Below, in pieces: positions 26,234 through 34,963 of a DNA stretch of 35,553 bases. The first letter of the stretch is position 1; each line of letters opens with the position of its first letter. This DNA is from PVC group bacterium. GTDB lineage: Bacteria > Verrucomicrobiota > Kiritimatiellia > CAIKKV01. Below the pieces are notes generated by a model. That model was not told the origin of the DNA and searched no databases. It saw nothing but the letters and a program-made list of their open reading frames with translations. The translations under genes and the position numbers were made by a program. The stretch is from contig CAMDGM010000037.1 in assembly GCA_945898015.1 (NCBI GenBank), forward strand, positions 1-35,553, given 5' to 3'.

Positions 26234-26259
26234 GGGTAATGGTGATCGGTAATCGCGTG

Positions 26260-29200
26260 ATGAAACTCGTCCCCCCGAACTCTAACCTTGGCCCCGACCT
26301 CATCATTCACCCCACCTCCCTGGCCCTGCGCCAGACCCAGCGTCGCGCCCTCGAACGGGATTCTTTTTTTGACGGGCGCCCGCATCTCACCCTGGCTTCG
26401 TTCCTGAAAGCCTGCGCGGAAGCCGCCCTCGCCGACCATTCGGATGGACCGCTGCGCCCGATGGGTGACCTTGATCGCGAACTCGCGATCGTCGAGACGG
26501 TCATCCGCTTCCGCGCCACCCGCCCGAAACGTTCCGCCCCCCTGCAGGCGCTGGCACCGGCGGCGCTGGAGGAAACACTGGCGCAACTGATCGAGTCCGT
26601 CGCCCCGCTCGCGGATCGCGCCGCCGATTTTCTGGCCCTGCTCGCCGCCGACCGCCGCCATCCCAAAAATCCCGCCCTGGCCGCCCTGCATGCCATCTAC
26701 ACGGAAGTCTGCCGCTCACTCGGCGTGGCGGACGAGGCCACCATCAACGCCGCCATCCTCACGCTCCTGCGCGGCGACCGCGCCCGTTGGCCCGCCTGCC
26801 TCCGCCAGGTGCGCACGGTCGCCTTTTCCGCCATCCGCTGGGTGGCCCCGTTCCAGGAGTCGGTGATCGCGGCGTTGTCCGCTCAACTCGGCGAGGATCA
26901 CGTTCTCGTGAACCATGTGCTCACGGATTACGAGCAGGACTGGTGGGGCGGTGAACTGATGACGAACGCCGGCCAACTGCTTTTCGGCGACGCCCGGGCC
27001 ATTGCCGAGGACTGTACCGCTCAATCCGCCGCCACCCGATCCGCCATCGAGCATCTCACCAGCCTGCGCGAGGGCTACGCCATGCGCGACCGGGCCCTGG
27101 CCGGGCCGGCACGCAGCCGGGTCGGCTTCTCCTGTTCCGTCGGCGTCTATGGCGAGATTGAGGACGTGGCCCGCCGGATCGCCTGGGAACTGTTCGACCG
27201 GCCGGACCCTGTCCGCCCGGAGGATATCTGCCTCGTCACCCGGAATCTCGGGGCCGCGTCCGACGCCATCATGAATGTCTTCGCCCGGTTCGAGATTCCC
27301 TTCTACTTCCGTCGCGGTGTTCCGGCACTCGCCGTGCCCGTGGTGAAAACACTCCTGAATCTCGCGCGCTTCTCCGCCACCCGCCAGCGCGATGTCTTCT
27401 GCTCCCTTCTGGAAAGCCCGTGGATCGATTGGAAAACCCTCACCCCGACCCTCGACCCCTCCGGCCTCGCTGACGCCCTTCTCCGGTCGGGCGCGGAGCC
27501 GACCCTGGATGATCCGGATCGTCTGGCCCGCCGCCTGACGGCTTTTTACCGCGCGAAAGATAAGGAGGCCGCGCCGGATGCGGCGGAGGCCGCCGCCGCG
27601 CTCGCCATCAAGGTTTATCAGTCCGCCCTGGGGAATCCCGCCACCGACACCATTGAAGCGGCCATGGCGGATCTGCTGGCCCGGTGCGATACGCTGGGGC
27701 TGAACCGGCTCGCCACCAGCCCCGATGCAGACTTCTCCCGCAACCCTATGGGAGGGACAACTGAGGATACAGTCGAACGCCGCGTATCGATCCTGAACTC
27801 CCGGGCCCACGAGGTGGCCTTGGACCAGCTCGCCGCCCTCCGCCGTCATACACTCCTGAACAAGGCCGCCGGCGAGACGATCACCTGGGCCGATGTGGTG
27901 GACTTGTTGAACCGCGCCCTGGAAAATATCACCGTTGCCCCCGCCCCCCCGGATGAGGCCGGGGTCTGGATCCTGAATCCCTTCGACATCGCCGGGCTTC
28001 AATTCAAGGTGGTCATCGTGGCGGGACTCAACGCCGGAACGTTTCCCCAGCCGCCCACGCCCAGTCCGCTTTTCCCCGACGCCGAGTTGCTTGAGTTCCG
28101 CACCCTCCTGCAGAAAAAAGGCACCATTCCCGCCTCCGCCCTGGCGGCCTCCAAGGTGCGCAACAGTCAGGAGAACCTGCTCTTTCTCACCACCCTGGCC
28201 GCCGCACGGGAACGGCTGGTCTTCTCCTATGCCGGCCATGACGAGACCGGTCAGGAGCAACCCCCCTCCGTCTTCTTCAGCACCCTCTGGCGGCTGGTCG
28301 GATGGCCGGCCTGGGCCGCATTGCCCGAGCTCCCCCCGGATGACTACGATGCCTGGCGCCTCGGCAAGGCCCCCGCGCATCTGCAGGCCCATTGGCAAAC
28401 CCACACCGCACAGCAGGCCGGCAAGAATGGGTTTGCGCCTGTCATTCCCCTGTTCAAACGACGACCCTTCCCCGGCGAATCCTATCTGGGAACGATTCCC
28501 CTGCCGCTCTGCCGGGCCAATGATGAACGTTGGCAGCGCGTCGCCAGCCAGCCCGCCACCCCCACCGGATCCTTTCAGCCTGCCGCGTTCGATTCCCTGG
28601 CCGCCCATGTGGCCCACGGCATTGAGGTGGAACAGCAGCGTCAGGCGTTCTTCGCCCGGCAGGCGCAATCCGAACAGGGGGCCGGTCTGCCCGCCGCCGA
28701 TCTGGCCGCGGCGCCCGGTCACGAATATGCCGGCGTGATCGATACCCAACTCTGGACCGCCCTGCGCCCGGCACCGCCCGACGGAACACCGGACTTCAGC
28801 CCCACCCAGTTGGAACGACTCGTCGCCTGCCCCTACCAATACTATCTCCAGTATGTCCTGCGCGTGGAGCCCATCGAGCCGAACGAACTCGAGCCGCGGG
28901 TTCAGGATTTCGGCACCGCCATCCACGAAATTCTCTACACCGGGTTCCGGATGCTGCAGGGACATCCCGCGCGCGCACGTATTCCGGCATTGAAAAAAGT
29001 CCTTCGTGATCACGCGCCGCTGACCGTTCCGGCCTGGGCGGTTCGGGACGCCCACGGAGGGTGGCATCTCCAGGAAACAACCGGGCGTCCCTCCCCGGAA
29101 GCCCTCCCGCTCGTGGCTTTCCGCGACGGAGCGGCAGAGGATTACCTCGCGTTCTTCGATGCCGTGACCGGCGCGATGCTCGACTGGGCGACCCGCGGCA

Positions 29201-29991
29201 ATGCCATCTGGCGGCTCGGGGCCCCGGAGCAGTTGAATGTCCAGCGCCGGCGGATCCGCCGTGCCGTCCGGAATCTCGTCCGCGCGGCCCTCGATCCCGC
29301 GGCGCTTCCCGAACTCGACGGACTCGCCGGCGGGCGCCGGTTCCCGGCCTTTATGGAATACACTTTCGACAGCCGCCGCCCGACACCGGACGCCCCCTCG
29401 CTCGAACTGACCGATCCGGCGCGACCGGACCGGAAGCTCCGTCTGCACGGTAAAATCGACCGCGCGGATCTTGTCTTCGATGCCAACCGCCGTCTGCAGG
29501 CCGTCATCGTCGTGGACTACAAGGGTTCCGCCAAGGCCTCGCTCACCACGCTGGATCTGGCGGCGGGTATGGCCCAAGCCTCCGACTGCCAGCTCCCGGC
29601 GTACGGCCTGGCCATTGCCGCCGCCTTCTCGACCCTTCCCCCATCAACCATCCACCATCAACCATCAACGCCCCACCCCTCCGTCCCCATTCTCATGCAT
29701 TATCTTTCCTACACCCTGCCGCTCGACAAGATGTTGAAGCAGTGCCAGTCCAGATGGGTGGGCCTGGAGGGACAACCTTTGGATGCGGCGGAACTCAGCG
29801 CGCTGACCGGACCGGCGGCCTCACTGACCGAAGCCTTCAGCGCCCGCGTGTTCTCCGCCCTGGATCGCTACGAACTCGGCGACTTCGCCGTGGCCCCGCA
29901 TGAATGCGCCTACTGCAGCCTCCAAGCCTGCTGCCGCCACGCCGCCACGGCCCTCCCGCGCGATACCCTGGAAACGGAGGGCCTGTCATGA
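26260..29991 (+). CDS. addB: AddB-like nuclease subunit of a helicase-nuclease
   Basis: About 1243 aa from ATG 26260; ATG 26239 is an alternative, and no strong ribosome binding site helps the choice. The N-terminal half is a UvrD-like fold, but I see no GxGKT Walker A, so it is probably helicase-inactive. VIVAGLNAGTFPQ (mid-protein) is typical of AddB/RecC. The C-terminal PD-(D/E)XK nuclease has GKIDRADL, VIVVDYKG and QLPAYGLAI (about 1064-1115). C857 plus C1216, C1219 and C1225 (C-x2-C-x5-C) match the iron-sulphur staple of AddB nucleases. A short ACCATCAACC-type repeat is inserted at 29641-29669. It works with the next gene in double-strand-break resection. Confidence 0.88.
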   Translation: MKLVPPNSNLGPDLIIHPTSLALRQTQRRALERDSFFDGRPHLTLASFLKACAEAALADHSDGPLRPMGDLDRELAIVETVIRFRATRPKRSAPLQALAPAALEETLAQLIESVAPLADRAADFLALLAADRRHPKNPALAALHAIYTEVCRSLGVADEATINAAILTLLRGDRARWPACLRQVRTVAFSAIRWVAPFQESVIAALSAQLGEDHVLVNHVLTDYEQDWWGGELMTNAGQLLFGDARAIAEDCTAQSAATRSAIEHLTSLREGYAMRDRALAGPARSRVGFSCSVGVYGEIEDVARRIAWELFDRPDPVRPEDICLVTRNLGAASDAIMNVFARFEIPFYFRRGVPALAVPVVKTLLNLARFSATRQRDVFCSLLESPWIDWKTLTPTLDPSGLADALLRSGAEPTLDDPDRLARRLTAFYRAKDKEAAPDAAEAAAALAIKVYQSALGNPATDTIEAAMADLLARCDTLGLNRLATSPDADFSRNPMGGTTEDTVERRVSILNSRAHEVALDQLAALRRHTLLNKAAGETITWADVVDLLNRALENITVAPAPPDEAGVWILNPFDIAGLQFKVVIVAGLNAGTFPQPPTPSPLFPDAELLEFRTLLQKKGTIPASALAASKVRNSQENLLFLTTLAAARERLVFSYAGHDETGQEQPPSVFFSTLWRLVGWPAWAALPELPPDDYDAWRLGKAPAHLQAHWQTHTAQQAGKNGFAPVIPLFKRRPFPGESYLGTIPLPLCRANDERWQRVASQPATPTGSFQPAAFDSLAAHVAHGIEVEQQRQAFFARQAQSEQGAGLPAADLAAAPGHEYAGVIDTQLWTALRPAPPDGTPDFSPTQLERLVACPYQYYLQYVLRVEPIEPNELEPRVQDFGTAIHEILYTGFRMLQGHPARARIPALKKVLRDHAPLTVPAWAVRDAHGGWHLQETTGRPSPEALPLVAFRDGAAEDYLAFFDAVTGAMLDWATRGNAIWRLGAPEQLNVQRRRIRRAVRNLVRAALDPAALPELDGLAGGRRFPAFMEYTFDSRRPTPDAPSLELTDPARPDRKLRLHGKIDRADLVFDANRRLQAVIVVDYKGSAKASLTTLDLAAGMAQASDCQLPAYGLAIAAAFSTLPPSTIHHQPSTPHPSVPILMHYLSYTLPLDKMLKQCQSRWVGLEGQPLDAAELSALTGPAASLTEAFSARVFSALDRYELGDFAVAPHECAYCSLQACCRHAATALPRDTLETEGLS
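29641..29669 (+). repeat. In-frame microrepeat inside the addB-like gene
   Basis: Units of CCATCAA and ACCATC recur about four times and encode a Pro/Ser/His/Thr-rich stretch between the QLPAYGLAI nuclease motif and the next strand (LMHYLSY). It does not break the frame and falls in what should be a loop. Confidence 0.65.
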
Positions 29992-32900
29992 ACGGCTGCC
30001 TCAGCCTCCGCTTTATCGCCTCCGCCGGAACGGGAAAAACCCATCAGGTGGTCAGCCTGTATCAATCGCTGCTGCTCGGTCGCCCCTATCCGCCGGACGA
30101 TACCGCTCTGCCCGGCACCGCCGCCGGCGCCCTCTTCGCCGGGAAAGAGCGGATCCCGCCCGAACGTATACTCATGCTGACCTTTACCAAGAATGCCGCG
30201 GCGGAAATGCGTTCGCGGGTGACCGAGTCCATCGAACGGGAACTGGCCACCGGCGATCCCGCCAGCGAGGCCTTCTGCTGGAGCCTGCTCCGCCGCCTGT
30301 CCGGCGCGACCATCTCAACCATCCACTCCTTCGCCCAACAGGTCCTCGCTTCCCACACGCTGCAACTGGGGTTGTCGCCCACACTCACCATCCTGGAGGA
30401 AACCGCCGCCGAGGATCTCCGCAACGAGGTCATCCAAGCCACCCTCAAGTGCGCGCTGGCCGAATCCGGAACCGACGTTGCCCAGGATCTGGAAGCCTTA
30501 TGCGATGGACGCGGACTGGACGGGATTCAGCAGGGAATCCGACAGGCCCTCCGGAAATGCGCCGCCTGGGGCATCGATCTCGAGCACACGGACCCCGCCT
30601 CCCTCGTGGCTCAACCCGAACCGCCCTCCCTCCTCATCCTGCAACAGCTGCTGGATCAAATCCAACCGGCGGCCGGGGCGCGCGGCGGGAAAACCCTCCA
30701 GGCCATGGCCCACGATCTTGAGGCCGCCATCCGGCGGCTCGGAGCCAAGCCGGCACCCCACGCCATCGCCGAAGCAGCGAAAAATCTAATCCCGCTCACC
30801 TCCCGGTCCTGGGGCAGCGATGAGTCCGTGAAAACCCTGAGGGCCCAGGTTCAGGCCACCCTCCGCGCGCTGACCAGCTACCCCGACCGGCTTGAAGGCC
30901 GGCGCCTGCTGATCTCCCTGCTGACGCTCGCCCGGAACAGCGTCGGCGGAATCCAGGCCCGGAAGCGCGCACAGAGTGTCCTGGATTTCGACGATCTGCT
31001 GTTCAAGGCCCGCGACCTGATCCAGGCCGACCCGGGCTGCATTCCCCCGATCGACGTCATCATCGTCGATGAGGCGCAGGATAATTCCCGTCTGCAGAAT
31101 GAGCTCATCCGGCTCGTACAGGCCGGGACCGGCGCCTCGGTCGTGATGTGCGGCGACACGAAGCAAACCATCTACGGCTGGCGCGGCGCCGATCCCGAGG
31201 GGCTGCTCCGTTTCGCCCGGGAACGGCAGCTCGCCGCCGTTCCCCTTCGCACCAGCTACCGGAGTCAGAAAGGGGTGCTCGATTGGGTTAACGAAATCTT
31301 CGCCGGCGTCATCATGGGGCCCGAACTCTACGGCGAGGACGAAACCCTCCAGCCCTGCCCCGCCGCCCAGTCCTTGACCGGCCCCTCCGTGGAACTGCTG
31401 CTGCCGGAATGGGAACTCCTGCCCAAACCTGACCAATCCGTCACCGTCGGGAAAAAGGAGCCCCAGCCGAGAATCACACTGACCCGGAACGACTTGCTAA
31501 AGCTTGCAAATAAAGGCGATTGTGAAGAGTGGGTGGCCGCCCTACAGCGGTCCGAGCAGGCGGTGGCGATGGAGGCCCGTGCCGTGGCACGGCGAATCCG
31601 CCTGCTCATCACCCCGCCCGCCGGCGGGGGGTGGCAGCCCAAAAAAGCATGGCAGGCTGCCTCGCAAAAGTGGATGAAGGCACCCCCGGCCGCGTACCGG
31701 TTCCGCGATGTGCTCATCCTCCTCCGGGCGGGAACGCGGCAGGAACTCTACGAACAGGCACTGCAGGAGGAGGAGATTCCCTTCACCACCGACGGCAAGG
31801 GACGCGGCTTCTTCGCCCGGCAGGAAACACTGGATGTTTCGAACCTGCTTGAGTGGCTGGCCTTTCCCAAGGATCGGCTGGCCTATATCGGCGTGCTGCG
31901 TTCTCCGTTTGTGGCCTTGTCGGACAGTGCCATCGCCCTGCTTGCGGGGTCTGGAGACTTATCCAGGTGGACGCCGGCGTCCCTACCGGCGGCGGACGCC
32001 GCCGCCTACCGTCGTGCCGTGGACCTCCTGGACCGCTTGCGGGCCCTCGCGGGCCGCGTCAGCGCCGTGGACCTCATGCGCCACGCCATCCGAATGACCG
32101 GTTATGACGCCATTCTCGCCGGGACGTTCCATGGCGTTCAGCGACTGGCCAATCTCCAGAAACTGCTCTCCTGGATCCAGGACCGCGAACGGTCGGAAAC
32201 CCTCGACCTGCAAGGGCTGGCCCGCCGCCTCGCCAACGAGATTTCCGGTGGACGGGAAAGCCCCGATGCCGCCGTGCTGGACCCCAACGACGATTCCGTG
32301 CGCATCAATACGATCCATGCCGCCAAGGGACTCTCCAGTCCCGTGGTCATCATTCCCGACCTGCGTCGGACCGGCACCCCTGACCGGGACTGGATCCTGC
32401 TCTCCCGCGACGAGACCGGCGGAACCACGGGCATGACGGCGAAATTGAAGAGCTATCCGGACGACACCGACACTGAGAACGAGATCATCTGCGAGGGTTT
32501 CGAGGACGCGCTCGAGCACAACAAGTCCGATCGCGACAGCGAATCACGCCGCCTGTTCTACGTGGCCTGCACGCGCGCCCGCGACCTGATCATCCTCTCC
32601 GGCGAAAACCCCTCGCAGGGTGGCGAGAACACCTGGCGGGCCTGGATCAACCGGCATCTCATTCAATGCGCCTTCGACCCCAACCTGGTCACGCTGCGGG
32701 CATATGGCGAAGTCGAGGCCGCCTGGCAGTCGTCACACACGGCAATCCCCGCGCCCCCGTCTACGGTGACACCGGCGCAACTGTCGGGCGTCCTCGTCGC
32801 CCGGCCCCCGGACGCCCCGATGGAACGGTATCGTTTCCCGGTGACCGCCCTGACCCAGCCCCTTTCGCCCGGGAGCCTCGCACCGGTCCGTGTGGCCCGG

Positions 32901-33536
32901 CCGTCGGATGAAACCGATGAGAGCCCGGAGACAGTCCTCCCCCTGCTTGATCGCGCCGGGTTCGGCACGCTGGCGCATCGCATTCTGGAAATTCTGGACT
33001 ACGGGTCAACCCGGCCGCTCGAGGCGCAGGTCCGGCAGGCGCTGGACCGGGAGGGCGGCCCGGCGGCCGGCCGGCAGGAGATTCTCACCCGGATCATGGG
33101 TGTGGCACAGACGCTGGCGACCCTGCTGACCGGCGTCGCCCCTGTCGAGATCATTCGCGAGATGCCCTTCGCCGCCCGGTTTGAACAGGACGGCGCCAGC
33201 GTCATTGTTGACGGGAAAGTGGACCTGATATTCCTCAAGGCGGGCGTATGGCATATTGTGGACTACAAGTTTTCCGATCATTCAGCGGAAGAACTATCCG
33301 CCCGGTACGGGCTTCAGTTGGCGGTCTACCTTGAGGCATTGTCCGCCGCAGTGGCGGGTACAACCGACCGCCAGCCACGTTTCGTCTCAGCCGCTCCGGC
33401 ACCGTTCCGGATGTTCGTGCTGGGTGGAGATAGTCAGGGCCAGTGCCACATGGCGGAAATTCCGCCCCCGAAAGTCGGCGACACCGCCGCCCGCCTGATC
33501 CAAGCCGCCCGAGCCTTGACTCCCGCCGCAAATTAG
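29988..33536 (+). CDS. addA: AddA-like helicase-nuclease subunit
   Basis: About 1182 aa. ATG 29988 overlaps the addB-like stop (ATGA) and has GGAGGG upstream. SF1A/UvrD motifs are complete: Walker A ASAGTGKT (11-18), motif Ia LTFTKNAAAEMRSRV (about 64-78), VIIVDEAQDNSRLQ (motif II), MCGDTKQTIYGWRGAD (III), INTIHAAKGLSSPVVII (V) and LFYVACTRARDL (VI). A C-terminal PD-(D/E)XK nuclease follows (about 1070-1110): VDGKVDLIF, HIVDYKFSD and YGLQLAVY. This is the motor and second nuclease of an AddAB-type enzyme that processes DNA ends for recombination and degrades foreign linear DNA. Confidence 0.93.
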   Translation: MNGCLSLRFIASAGTGKTHQVVSLYQSLLLGRPYPPDDTALPGTAAGALFAGKERIPPERILMLTFTKNAAAEMRSRVTESIERELATGDPASEAFCWSLLRRLSGATISTIHSFAQQVLASHTLQLGLSPTLTILEETAAEDLRNEVIQATLKCALAESGTDVAQDLEALCDGRGLDGIQQGIRQALRKCAAWGIDLEHTDPASLVAQPEPPSLLILQQLLDQIQPAAGARGGKTLQAMAHDLEAAIRRLGAKPAPHAIAEAAKNLIPLTSRSWGSDESVKTLRAQVQATLRALTSYPDRLEGRRLLISLLTLARNSVGGIQARKRAQSVLDFDDLLFKARDLIQADPGCIPPIDVIIVDEAQDNSRLQNELIRLVQAGTGASVVMCGDTKQTIYGWRGADPEGLLRFARERQLAAVPLRTSYRSQKGVLDWVNEIFAGVIMGPELYGEDETLQPCPAAQSLTGPSVELLLPEWELLPKPDQSVTVGKKEPQPRITLTRNDLLKLANKGDCEEWVAALQRSEQAVAMEARAVARRIRLLITPPAGGGWQPKKAWQAASQKWMKAPPAAYRFRDVLILLRAGTRQELYEQALQEEEIPFTTDGKGRGFFARQETLDVSNLLEWLAFPKDRLAYIGVLRSPFVALSDSAIALLAGSGDLSRWTPASLPAADAAAYRRAVDLLDRLRALAGRVSAVDLMRHAIRMTGYDAILAGTFHGVQRLANLQKLLSWIQDRERSETLDLQGLARRLANEISGGRESPDAAVLDPNDDSVRINTIHAAKGLSSPVVIIPDLRRTGTPDRDWILLSRDETGGTTGMTAKLKSYPDDTDTENEIICEGFEDALEHNKSDRDSESRRLFYVACTRARDLIILSGENPSQGGENTWRAWINRHLIQCAFDPNLVTLRAYGEVEAAWQSSHTAIPAPPSTVTPAQLSGVLVARPPDAPMERYRFPVTALTQPLSPGSLAPVRVARPSDETDESPETVLPLLDRAGFGTLAHRILEILDYGSTRPLEAQVRQALDREGGPAAGRQEILTRIMGVAQTLATLLTGVAPVEIIREMPFAARFEQDGASVIVDGKVDLIFLKAGVWHIVDYKFSDHSAEELSARYGLQLAVYLEALSAAVAGTTDRQPRFVSAAPAPFRMFVLGGDSQGQCHMAEIPPPKVGDTAARLIQAARALTPAAN

Positions 33537-33685
33537 ATCCGCAGGTATCATAGGTCCGCGTGAACGAACGCCTCACCCGCTTCCTGAAAGAATCGCCTTC
33601 GCGATCTTCGCGGCTTCTATGAAATCAATTTTCTCCTTCAAATCATGACCTTTCATTTCACGACAAATTCAAATCGAGAGGGACT

Positions 33686-33769
33686 AAGGTAGGGCGGCCA
33701 GTCCCTTGGCCGCCGTCTTCCCGCCGCTATGATCCAACACGGCGCGCAAGGAACTGCGCGCCCTACCTT
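33686..33769. repeat. Two-hairpin palindromic element, copy D
   Basis: Same outer stem and hairpin stems as copies B and C. The second loop is AGGAAC instead of AGGGAC, so the complementarity between the two loops has one mismatch here. It marks the last high-GC block before the sequence changes character. Confidence 0.88.
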
Positions 33770-33877
33770 GATAATCCATATAACATTTCTAACCAGGACT
33801 ATCACTTAGTGTTTATTGTTTCACAAAAACTAGCTTGTGCCGCATGACTCCAAGAGATAGGCTCCTTCTCCAGAGAT

Positions 33878-33906
33878 TGTAACGCGTTACAGATAAAACG
33901 TTGTGC
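33878..33906 (+). other. Left boundary of the cassette array (possible attI-like site)
   Basis: A perfect 14-bp palindrome TGTAACGCGTTACA (33878-33891) is followed by AGATAAAAC and then GTTGTGC (33900-33906), which fits GTTRRRY at all but one position. The cut would fall after G33900. No R'' box pairing with an attC hairpin is visible upstream, so this looks like an attI-like or secondary site. Low certainty. Confidence 0.35.
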
Positions 33907-33915
33907 TGAGAATGC

Positions 33916-34926
33916 ATGAAAGACAAGGGACATAGTTTGAGATACTTGACTCTCGTTACAAGCTTGCTTGTCCTTGGATCGAGCTGCAATCCTGAGCATA
34001 ACCGTACTGCCGAACAGCAAAACGATTACTCTACAACCAATCCAAACATCATCCATCTTCCGGTGACTGCGACGTATGTGTCAGGAGAACCGCTGATGGC
34101 GGCGCGGAACGATGGAAAGACAGCCTCATCCTCTGGGTGGATTACAGAAGGTGCTAGATCCTCGGGTTTTGGTGTCCGTGGCGTGGGGACATGGCAGGAA
34201 TTGCCCGATGGGGATGATTATGGTCTACATGTAACACAGAGGGAACTAATCACCTGTCGAGTCCAGACGCCACGACAGGATGGCAAAGCCGTCGTGGAAC
34301 TCAAAGCGCGAATTGCCCAGTTCTCTACAACGGTCACCCTGAGTCTAGAGGATACACCGCGTCAGTTCATTAAAGTATCAGAGCGAGATGGCGTTGCCCT
34401 CCGTCTCGGGTGGGATGATTGTCCTCCGCCTCTCATATATGGAAGAGCTCTGCTTGTGCACAAACAGGCAGACGGTAACAAAGGGTTCCCGAATGATATT
34501 CCCGAATGGATGACCACGGTCATTAAAAAGTGGGGTTTCACTTCAGGCGAGGATCTAGGGGAAGGGAAGTGGATTAGCATCAAGGCCAATCCTGTTGCAC
34601 TTGGAAGTTCACCTGCTCGCGGAGGCGTTTATGCTCGCATTGTACTGCGTGATGGTTTCGGAACCGTGACGGTATCAGCGGCACTTCAAGATATGGTAGA
34701 TGAGAATGGGAATGCACAGCAAACGGCAGGCTCCGTGTCGCCTGTTGGCCCTGGCAATGAACATCCCGGCAATATACTCTCTCTGTTCCGAAGGGGACAG
34801 CCTGAGCAATATATAACAGTTCTTCTTCTTTATGGGCAGTGTCCCTCCGGCAGCTCGAGCCCGTTCGAAAGAAAACAAGACATGACAGAGAAGGCACAAC
34901 AAAAGAATTCACCTGACAAGAAATAG
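33916..34926 (+). CDS. Hypothetical lipoprotein (cassette 1)
   Basis: About 336 aa. ATG 33916 lies 15 nt inside the proposed cassette and lacks a good ribosome binding site. The N-terminus is basic then hydrophobic (RYLTLVTSLLVLGSSC) with a lipobox-like LGSSC, so it is probably exported and lipid-anchored, though Gly at -3 is not ideal. The mature protein is beta-rich (ELITCRVQTPRQDGKAVVEL; GGVYARIVLRDGFGTVTVSA) and ends in a hydrophilic tail rich in K, Q and S. I recognise no family. Base composition and codon use are visibly more AT-rich than in the genes to the left. The TAG stop lies inside the 5' arm of the first attC-like hairpin. Confidence 0.75.
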   Translation: MKDKGHSLRYLTLVTSLLVLGSSCNPEHNRTAEQQNDYSTTNPNIIHLPVTATYVSGEPLMAARNDGKTASSSGWITEGARSSGFGVRGVGTWQELPDGDDYGLHVTQRELITCRVQTPRQDGKAVVELKARIAQFSTTVTLSLEDTPRQFIKVSERDGVALRLGWDDCPPPLIYGRALLVHKQADGNKGFPNDIPEWMTTVIKKWGFTSGEDLGEGKWISIKANPVALGSSPARGGVYARIVLRDGFGTVTVSAALQDMVDENGNAQQTAGSVSPVGPGNEHPGNILSLFRRGQPEQYITVLLLYGQCPSGSSSPFERKQDMTEKAQQKNSPDKK

Positions 34927-34963
34927 CTGCGCGATTTCTTGCAGGTGATTCACCACGTTGGGT
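34894..34963 (+). other. attC-like recombination site 1
   Basis: R'' box GCACAAC (34894-34900), unpaired AAAA, then an 18-bp imperfect stem. CAAGAAAT (34917-34924) pairs with ATTTCTTG (34934-34941), and TCACCTG (34909-34915) pairs with CAGGTGA (34942-34948). GAA pairs with TTC at the base. Two single extra bases (T34908 and A34916) are both on the L'' side. R' box GTTGGGT (34957-34963) closes the site. The layout matches attC, with extrahelical bases, an unpaired spacer and a 9-nt apical loop. Confidence 0.72.

Larger units (their letters stand above)
25934..26259. other. Non-coding, hairpin-rich gap before the addB-like gene
   Basis: Apart from a possible terminator hairpin (25936-25969), this gap holds an inverted repeat with arms 25994-26006 (AACAGAAGCTCGC) and 26119-26131, enclosing a 10-bp hairpin (GCGACAGCGG/CCGCTGTCGC, 26077-26105). 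Two more hairpins follow, 26187-26203 and 26214-26233. CTTTGCGAGCTTTGCGAG (26106-26123) is a short tandem repeat. No gene is seen. Confidence 0.65.
33537..33915. other. Non-coding region at the boundary of the cassette array
   Basis: No gene seen. It holds a degenerate TTCGCGATCTTCGCGGCTTC repeat (33598-33617), element copy D, a 14-bp palindrome, and the left edge of the first cassette-like unit. Confidence 0.7.

Noticed and set aside
26716..29577. A very long minus-strand open frame opposite the addB-like gene
   Set aside because: It lacks recognisable domains and start signals. Long antisense frames are expected in GC-rich codon-biased genes, and the plus strand has clear nuclease motifs.
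33537..33900. An integron integrase gene or complete attI region left of the cassettes
   Set aside because: The gap is under 400 bp and non-coding, and the gene to the left is a complete addA-like helicase, so no intI is encoded there.
34934..34963. Interpreting the hairpin after the cassette 1 gene as a rho-independent terminator
   Set aside because: The stem has unpaired bases on one arm only, no T-run follows, and it is framed by boxes matching the cassette edges.
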